The notes beneath the pieces are model-generated. The model was not told the DNA's origin. It worked only from the letters and a program-made list of their open reading frames with translations, and searched no databases. A DNA stretch of 37,886 nt. Origin: Deltaproteobacteria bacterium UBA5754. Lineage in GTDB: Bacteria > Desulfobacterota > Dissulfuribacteria > Dissulfuribacterales > UBA5754. Positions within the stretch are counted from its first letter, which is position 1. Each line of letters starts with the position of its first letter. The stretch covers positions 1 through 37,886 of the forward strand of contig DIFG01000005.1 of the NCBI GenBank assembly GCA_002419025.1, written 5' to 3'. A program made the translations under genes and the position numbers. Below, piece by piece: positions 24,465-29,873 of this stretch.

Positions 24465-24869
24465 TCAGACGCTGATCCCCAGAATGGAAGATAACCTGTG
24501 CATGAGTTCGGAGACCTTGAGCCGAATGATGCCAAGGGAGACGTCGTCTCCGAAGATGGTGACGAGGATGAATTCGTCTCCAAGCCTGGCGAAATGGATG
24601 CTGTCCTTTTTCCCCTTGTGAAAAAGGAGGGAAAAGTCGTCCTCCCCTATGAGCCGGGCGATCTGGGAGGTTGCGGCAAAGTTTGCCGCCGTGAGTGCGG
24701 CAAGGGAGGTGAAGTCTAGGATGCCGTTATGGGCCTTGCCGCAGTTTGTGATGATGTTGCCTGCCTGGTCTACGATGAGGACCGTGTGCGCCCCTGCATC
24801 GATGAGGCGGCTCTCGATCTCGCGTCGTGTTTCTTCGAGAACGGGTATGGTAAGGACGAAATCGCTCAT
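24465..24869 (-). CDS. mglB: Roadblock/LC7 protein, MglB-like GTPase regulator
   Basis: A 134-aa roadblock/LC7 protein: a first helix (VLEETRREIESRLIDAGAHT), the strand VLIVDQAGNIITNCG, helix LDFTSLAALTAANFAATSQI, strand FSLLFHKGKKDSIHFARLGD and EFILVTIFGDDVSLGIIRLK. In Myxococcus MglB is the GTPase-activating partner of MglA. The start at 24869 begins the conserved fold; the frame stays open upstream, but that stretch is promoter DNA. It is the first gene of the minus-strand operon and its stop is 2 nt from the mglA start, which makes MglB the best reading among roadblock proteins. Confidence 0.88.
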   Translation of the reverse strand: MSDFVLTIPVLEETRREIESRLIDAGAHTVLIVDQAGNIITNCGKAHNGILDFTSLAALTAANFAATSQIARLIGEDDFSLLFHKGKKDSIHFARLGDEFILVTIFGDDVSLGIIRLKVSELMHRLSSILGISV

Positions 24870-24943
24870 TGGTTTCTGCCTTGGATGGGTCCCACCGAAG
24901 GGAGCGGACCCGTGATGCCGGACTCCGGTACGGATTATTTCCC

Positions 24944-24970
24944 TTATCGACAGGGAAGCAGGGAAGATTA
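24944..24970 (-). promoter_or_regulatory. Candidate sigma-28 (FliA)-type promoter for the mglB operon
   Basis: On the minus strand: TAAT, exactly 15 nt, then GTCGATAA, compared with the FliA consensus TAAA-N15-GCCGATAA. The -10 part is plus-strand 24944-24951 and the -35 part 24967-24970. Transcription would start near 24937, about 68 nt before mglB. The -35 match is only 3 of 4, and GTCGATAA has one change from consensus. Credibility rises because the same architecture recurs on the opposite strand at 25040-25066. Confidence 0.5.
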
Positions 24971-25039
24971 AGTCCTGCCCGCTGTTTGGGCCGGAACGAC
25001 CGGGTTTTTGTGCAGGATTGCCACGATCCGCTCCCTTCT

Positions 25040-25066
25040 CAAGTCCCGGCGCATCCCTGTCGATAA
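25040..25066 (+). promoter_or_regulatory. Candidate sigma-28 (FliA)-type promoter for the HDOD-CheA operon
   Basis: CAAG, exactly 15 nt, then GTCGATAA (25059-25066), compared with TAAA-N15-GCCGATAA. It shares TCCCTGTCGATAA with the divergent promoter, so the two form a perfect 13-bp inverted repeat (24944-24956 and 25054-25066). The predicted start is near 25073, just before the GAGAAGGG/GATGGG ribosome region. The -35 match is weak (2 of 4), though an upstream CT is present in both. A binding site for a shared regulator is the main alternative. Confidence 0.45.
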
Positions 25067-25101
25067 TAGGGGTAAATCTTTGAGAAGGGATGGGCTCGTC
25101 C

Positions 25102-25959
25102 ATGTCCATGGGAGTTTCCTACGCGGAGCGGCTCGATCTGCGGGAAGATCTTCCTCCGATTCCCCATACGTTCCACCAGGTCCTCGACGTGCTCGACAAA
25201 GAGAGCACCACAGCCCTCGACATTGAACGGATCGTCGAGCAGGATCCTGTCCTCACCATGAAGATCCTCCGCCTTGCGAACTCCCCGTATTACGGAGGTA
25301 GCGGCGGGATCAACAGCGTTGCCCGTGCGGTCGTGGCGCTCGGCCTCGAGGAGGTCAGGAATCTCGTCATCGGACTGTCCCTGACCTCCGCGTTTTCAGG
25401 GGATGCGGACATAGAGGGATTTGCCGTGCGGGAGTTATGGCTCCACTCCATCGGGGTTGCGAAGGCCTCAAAGATGATCGCCGAAAATCTGCCCGGCGTG
25501 GATGCGAACGAAATCTTCACCGCCGGGCTCATCCACGACCTGGGGAGATTTCTCCTCTGCCGGTATTTCCCGGAGGAACTGGGAGAAATCATGGCTCTCA
25601 AGGAAAGGGATGGCATCACCCTCCTCGAGGCCGAGGAACGCTTCGGGCTCACCCACGGGGAGCTTGGGGCCTATCTCGCCGTCTCGTGGGGGCTCAGTGA
25701 TTTTTTCGCGAATGTCCTTCGTTATCACCACAGACCCCAGGGAGCAGGATGCCACGGGGTCGCAGTCGGCGTGGTATTTCTCGCTGATGTCCTGTGTCAG
25801 AAACTCGGCATAGGCTGGACCATCAATGGCGAGGTGGATAAGGTGCTCGTTCCAAGATCCCTCGGGCTCGCTCCGGAGACGGTCAAGAAGATCGCCTTTC
25901 GCCTCCGCCAGGACAAGGATCTTCTCATAGAGCAATGGTCTGGGGTGCTCAATGTCTGA
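25102..25959 (+). CDS. HDOD-domain signalling protein
   Basis: A 285-aa protein made almost entirely of an HDOD domain, a non-catalytic HD-GYP relative found in bacterial signalling. Motifs: LPPIPHTFHQVLDVLDKEST, IVEQDPVLTMKILRLANSPY with YYGGSGGINSVARAVVALGL, then HSIGVAKASKMIAEN, AGLIHDLGRFLLCRYFPEEL and ANVLRYHHRPQ. Three close ATGs (25090, 25102, 25108) are possible; 25102 is chosen because the one at 25090 abuts its only purine-rich site. It heads the operon and overlaps the next gene by 8 nt. HDOD proteins in Myxococcus and Xanthomonas act in motility and regulatory pathways. Confidence 0.88.
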   Translation: MSMGVSYAERLDLREDLPPIPHTFHQVLDVLDKESTTALDIERIVEQDPVLTMKILRLANSPYYGGSGGINSVARAVVALGLEEVRNLVIGLSLTSAFSGDADIEGFAVRELWLHSIGVAKASKMIAENLPGVDANEIFTAGLIHDLGRFLLCRYFPEELGEIMALKERDGITLLEAEERFGLTHGELGAYLAVSWGLSDFFANVLRYHHRPQGAGCHGVAVGVVFLADVLCQKLGIGWTINGEVDKVLVPRSLGLAPETVKKIAFRLRQDKDLLIEQWSGVLNV

Positions 25960-26953
25960 GGCGCCAGGGCGCAAGATCCGTGTACTCGTTGTGGACGATA
26001 CGTCCTTTATGAGGCGCGCCCTCGTGGAGATCCTTTCGAGAGACAGGGAAATAGAGGTTGCGGGTGTGGCACGGCACGGACGTGAGGCCCTGGAGGCGGT
26101 CGCCCTCCTTAACCCCGATGTCATCACCCTCGACGTGGACATGCCTGTCATGGACGGGATCACGGCCATGAAGCATATCATGGTGAAATGTCCCAAACCC
26201 GTGGTCATGGTGAGCGGACTGGCCCATAGGAGCGCTGTCACCCTGGATGCCCTGAGGCTCGGGGCCGTGGATTTTTTTCCCAAACCCTCCGGAACCATCT
26301 CCCTTGACATCCATGAACAGGCCGAGTCCCTGGCCCGGATCGTGAAAATCGCCGCCGATGTGGAGCCGGCCCGGATCAGGCGCGCCCGCCTGCACTCCCA
26401 TGCGGGCGATGGGGGATGGAGGGATCACCATGCAGCAGGGGTGGTCGTTGTCGCGGTCGGCAAGGGCGGCGCTGCGGAGTTCATGAGGATCCTTTCCCAG
26501 CTGGATGTACACCTGCCCCTTGCGGTTTTGGCCTATCTCGACATGGAGCCGGAACTCGCCAGGTCCTACAGGGCGGGACTCGAGGAGGTTTTCGTGTGGC
26601 CCGTGCATTGCGGCACAGAAATCGACGAGATTCGGGTGGCCGGTTGCTACCTCGCCCCTTGGGCACGTTTTCGAGGAATAGAAGCGAATGGGGGGGGATG
26701 CTTCCGTCTCAAGGAGACCTCCTTTGATTTCATCGATTACGCACGGGATCTTTCCGCTCGCGCGGATCCGCCCGCCATGTTCGTCCGGCTCGGCGTGGAG
26801 GGATCGGACGGAAACCTTTTCGATCCCAGTGCCAGGTGTTTCGTCAAGGTGAGGGATGTGTCGGCAAGGATAGGTGCCTTTGGGCGCAGGCTTTATCTAT
26901 CGGCCCATGGGAGGACGGCCCTGGGGTCTGACGGACCTTGCCGTATCTCATAA
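25952..26953 (+). CDS. Response regulator with degenerate CheB domain (1 of 3)
   Basis: A 333-aa protein. The receiver domain (8-120) is complete: Asp15/Asp16, phosphoacceptor Asp61 (VITLDVDMPVMDG), Ser in VVMVSG, Lys in FFPKPSG. The second half aligns with CheB methylesterase (VVVVAVGKGGAAEFMRIL; AVLAYLDMEPELARSYRAGL; AGCYLAPWARFRG), but the nucleophile motif GASTGG is replaced by GKGGA, and the catalytic His of QHMPP by Asp (LDMEP). The GMGxDG loop is not convincing (LGVEGSDG) and the C-terminus is short. It should be phosphorylated but not deamidate or demethylate receptors. It overlaps the HDOD gene by 8 nt. Confidence 0.88.
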   Translation: MSEAPGRKIRVLVVDDTSFMRRALVEILSRDREIEVAGVARHGREALEAVALLNPDVITLDVDMPVMDGITAMKHIMVKCPKPVVMVSGLAHRSAVTLDALRLGAVDFFPKPSGTISLDIHEQAESLARIVKIAADVEPARIRRARLHSHAGDGGWRDHHAAGVVVVAVGKGGAAEFMRILSQLDVHLPLAVLAYLDMEPELARSYRAGLEEVFVWPVHCGTEIDEIRVAGCYLAPWARFRGIEANGGGCFRLKETSFDFIDYARDLSARADPPAMFVRLGVEGSDGNLFDPSARCFVKVRDVSARIGAFGRRLYLSAHGRTALGSDGPCRIS

Positions 26954-26973
26954 GGCATACGAGGAGGACTTGC

Positions 26974-28065
26974 ATGGAGTGCGCTGCAGACGCGACTGTT
27001 TGGCCGGAGAAAGGGAGAAAGATACGGGTCTTCATCGTGGATGACTCGCCCATGATGTGCAAGGTTATGGAGAGGATCTTTTCAGATGACGACGAGATCG
27101 ACGTGGCAGGAACAGCAATGAGCGGCCAATCGGCCCTGGATGGCCTTGCCCGATGTGAGGTCGATGTATGTACGCTTGATGTAAACATGCCGGGCATAAA
27201 CGGTATCACCCTCCTCAAGCACATCATGATCCGCTCTCCGTTGCCTGCCCTCATGGTGAGCGCCTTCACCTCGGAAGGCGCACGGATCACATTTGATGCC
27301 CTGCGTTATGGTGCGGTTGATTTTTTCCAGAAGCCGTCACAGGAATCGGACAAGGATCTGGAAGACCAGAAGACGGCCCTGAGAATGAAGGTGAAGAGGG
27401 CTGCAGGTGTGAGCATGGGGGCTGCGCGTTACCTTAGGCTCGGGAGGTCGGCCGTTAGGTCGGCATCTTTCGAAGGAATAGGGAAAACGGGATATCCCGC
27501 CGGGGTGTCCGTCATTGGGACATCCACAGGCGGATACGCCTCGCTTCTGACCCTTTTCCCTGCATTTACCGCCCCGCCCCGCGAGCCGGTCATCGTTGTC
27601 GCGGGTATGTCTGGACAGTATCTCGATTTTTTCATCGAATATCTCCAGGCATATACCCCCTTTCCCCTCAGGCGAGTCCGTGACCGGGACGTGATCCAGG
27701 GCGGAGTCGCCTATTTCGTGTCTGCTGATGAGATTTCCTCCTTTGAGCAAAACGGGAACGGACTGACCCTGCGGGTGACCCGACGCACGAATCTCTCCGA
27801 TCGCGAAGGCCCTCTGGATCTTCTTCTCTTTTCCGCGACCGAACACTTCAGCGACGGGACGTTGGCCGTCTATCTTTCAGGTGATTTGCGAGAGGGGATC
27901 TCCGGGGCCCGGGAAGTCCATCGCATTAGGGGAAGGATCTGGGTCCAGCGGCCTGATACCTGCCTTTCTCCTGTCCTCGTCCACAGCGTTATGGATGCCG
28001 TGGAGGCCCGATCAGGCCTCCTGCCCGAACTCGTCCCGGTCATCCAGGAGTGGAGCAGGCCATGA
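26974..28065 (+). CDS. Response regulator with degenerate CheB domain (2 of 3)
   Basis: A 363-aa receiver-CheB-like protein. The ATG at 26974 has GAGGAGG 7 nt upstream, preferred over a longer frame overlapping the previous gene. Receiver: Asp23/Asp24, Asp69 (VCTLDVNMPGING), Lys in FFQKPSQ. The CheB-like domain keeps the Ser motif (VSVIGTSTGGYASLLTLF), but the His position reads AGM instead of QHM, and the Asp loop GMGxDG reads GDLREG, Asp to Glu. So two of three triad residues are changed and esterase activity is not expected. It sits between two further copies of the same architecture. Confidence 0.88.
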   Translation: MECAADATVWPEKGRKIRVFIVDDSPMMCKVMERIFSDDDEIDVAGTAMSGQSALDGLARCEVDVCTLDVNMPGINGITLLKHIMIRSPLPALMVSAFTSEGARITFDALRYGAVDFFQKPSQESDKDLEDQKTALRMKVKRAAGVSMGAARYLRLGRSAVRSASFEGIGKTGYPAGVSVIGTSTGGYASLLTLFPAFTAPPREPVIVVAGMSGQYLDFFIEYLQAYTPFPLRRVRDRDVIQGGVAYFVSADEISSFEQNGNGLTLRVTRRTNLSDREGPLDLLLFSATEHFSDGTLAVYLSGDLREGISGAREVHRIRGRIWVQRPDTCLSPVLVHSVMDAVEARSGLLPELVPVIQEWSRP

Positions 28066-29495
28066 ATGCGGCCTCGCGGGTCTCCCTGGATATCCCAAAG
28101 GGGTGTGGGGATTTCCCGTTCCCAGGGGGAAACCTGCGGGGTTTCTGCGGCGAGGTCGAGGGAGTGACCCTTGCGGACATGGTCCAGCTTGCGTGTTTGT
28201 CAGGGGATAGCCGCGTCCTTTCCATCCGATCTCCCGAAGGGCAGGGTGAGATCTTTTTTGACAAGGGCGAGGTCATGCATGCCGCTTTCGAGGGGAAGGT
28301 AGGTGAAGAGGCCTTCTACCAGCTCATGGCCATCGGGGGAGGGGCAATAGCTCTCCGGCCCGGTTCCGTACGGGAAAGGACCGTCACCACACCATGGAAT
28401 TTCCTCATCATCGAGGCCCTGCGTCAAACGGACGAAATGGCCACGGGACGGAATGCGGATTCGAAGAGCCCGATCACCGCCCTCATCGTCGACGATTCCC
28501 CGGTGGCGGGCTCCGCCATTGAGAAGATACTCCGCGACTTTCCGGATACTGCCGATGTCATTCGGGCCGGAGACGGCCGGGCCGCCCTTGCTGTGATGGA
28601 AGAGAGACGGCCGGATCTCGTGACCCTCGATCTAACTATGCCGGTCATGGGGGGGGAGGCCGCACTCAAGCACATCATGATACGCTCTCCGGCCCCTGTC
28701 GTCCTCGTGAGCGGTCTCGATCCCGCGCATTTCCACAGAGTCATGGATTTCATGCGCCTTGGAGCCGTTGATTTCATACCCAAGCCCCGAGGCCGGGACG
28801 GATGGAAGGACGTGAAAAATCGGCTTGCTTCAGTGGTTTCGGGTGTTTCGGAGTTTCGGCTTTCGAATGTCAGGCGCGCACGCGTTCCCCAGCCCGTTAA
28901 GGTGAAGGAGCGTCCCGGTCTTCCGGCCGAACGTCTCCTCGTCCTGATCGGCGGGCCAGGAGGCCTCCTCGAGATCCAGATGATTCTACCCGCGATTGCA
29001 GGTGCGGGAGACTCTTCGATTCTCTACGTGCAGGACGTGGCTTCCGGGGTTGTGGATCCTCTCGCGCATTATCTCGATTCCGTGAGTCCGATCGCGGTCT
29101 CCGCCCTCCGCTCCGATTATCCCCTCCTTGGGGCCCAATGTTGGGTAACGGATTGGTCTTCCCCGTGGAAGATCGTCTCGGACGGCGATGGCTCGGCGGT
29201 ACAGAGGGCAGGAGGTGGGATTTCCTCCCTCGATGCGGACCTCCTCCTCGCCTCGGCCGCCGAGGCATTCGGCGAGAGGGTCATGGTTTTCGTCCTCAGC
29301 GGGGCTACGATCGAGATGCTTGCAGGGATCGAGGCCGTGGTGTCCCGCGGGGGCAGGGTCATACTTCAGGAGCCATCCCGCGCATTATTTCCAGGCCCGA
29401 TCAAGAGACTCATGGCCCAGGAACTCGAAGAGGCCTGTGTCCATCCGGAGGAGGGCGCAGGGCTTATCCGGGAATGGTTTTCCAGTGGAGGGTGA
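28062..29495 (+). CDS. PATAN (DUF4388)-receiver-degenerate CheB protein (3 of 3)
   Basis: A 477-aa three-part protein. Residues about 15-125 match a PATAN/DUF4388 domain (VTLADMVQLACLSGDSRVLS; GEIFFDKGEVMHAAFEGKVG; EEAFYQLMAIGGGAIALRPG). Residues about 135-255 are a receiver with LIVDDSP, TLDLTMPVMGGEAALKHIMI and FIPKPRG. Residues about 280-470 are CheB-like with all triad positions lost: GASTGG to GGPGG, QHM to QDV, GMGxDG to GATIEM. The ATG at 28062 overlaps the previous stop as ATGA. PATAN domains occur with receivers in PatA-like regulators and are thought to mediate protein contacts, suggesting this copy links CheA to another partner. Confidence 0.87.
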   Translation: MNAASRVSLDIPKGCGDFPFPGGNLRGFCGEVEGVTLADMVQLACLSGDSRVLSIRSPEGQGEIFFDKGEVMHAAFEGKVGEEAFYQLMAIGGGAIALRPGSVRERTVTTPWNFLIIEALRQTDEMATGRNADSKSPITALIVDDSPVAGSAIEKILRDFPDTADVIRAGDGRAALAVMEERRPDLVTLDLTMPVMGGEAALKHIMIRSPAPVVLVSGLDPAHFHRVMDFMRLGAVDFIPKPRGRDGWKDVKNRLASVVSGVSEFRLSNVRRARVPQPVKVKERPGLPAERLLVLIGGPGGLLEIQMILPAIAGAGDSSILYVQDVASGVVDPLAHYLDSVSPIAVSALRSDYPLLGAQCWVTDWSSPWKIVSDGDGSAVQRAGGGISSLDADLLLASAAEAFGERVMVFVLSGATIEMLAGIEAVVSRGGRVILQEPSRALFPGPIKRLMAQELEEACVHPEEGAGLIREWFSSGG

Positions 29496-29501
29496 TGGCT
29501 C

Positions 29502-29873
29502 ATGGCCCGTGTCTTGATCGTGGATGATTCGAGTTTCATGAGGAAGAAGGTCGCCCAGATCCTGGAAAAGGGCGGTCATACTGTTGTAGGACAGGCATGT
29601 GACGGGAGCGAAGGATTCGATGCCTACAAGAGGTACTCCCCGGATTTCGTCGTCATGGATGTGACCATGCGAGGGATGGACGGGATCTCGGCCGCACGGC
29701 TCATCCTTTCCCGCGATTCGCAGGCGCGAGTGATCATGATGAGCATGATATCGGATCCGGATGTGATCCAGAGGGCAAAAGAGGTCGGGATCGCTGGATT
29801 TGTGTCGAAAGATTCCCTCGATCGCATCACGGCCATCATGGAGGACATGGAAACGCAAGGAGTCACGGCATGA
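29502..29873 (+). CDS. CheY-like stand-alone response regulator
   Basis: A 123-aa single receiver domain: Asp8/Asp9 (VLIVDDSSFMRKKVAQILEK), phosphoacceptor Asp53 (FVVMDVTMRGMDG), Ser81 in MMSMIS and Lys103 in VSKDSL. All catalytic residues for phosphotransfer are present. It starts 6 nt after the PATAN gene, with GGAGGG as ribosome site, and overlaps cheA by ATGA. It is the probable diffusible output or a phosphate sink of the CheA encoded next. Unlike flagellar CheY, it has no visible FliM neighbourhood here. Confidence 0.93.
   Translation: MARVLIVDDSSFMRKKVAQILEKGGHTVVGQACDGSEGFDAYKRYSPDFVVMDVTMRGMDGISAARLILSRDSQARVIMMSMISDPDVIQRAKEVGIAGFVSKDSLDRITAIMEDMETQGVTA

Noticed and set aside
24870..25089. 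A longer roadblock protein starting at 25109 on the minus strand
   Set aside because: The extra 80 residues are translated from the divergent promoter region with its inverted repeats and match nothing of the roadblock fold.
25952..29495. Calling the three receiver proteins CheB methylesterases
   Set aside because: Each lacks two or three of the Ser-His-Asp residues and the operon has no CheR or receptor.
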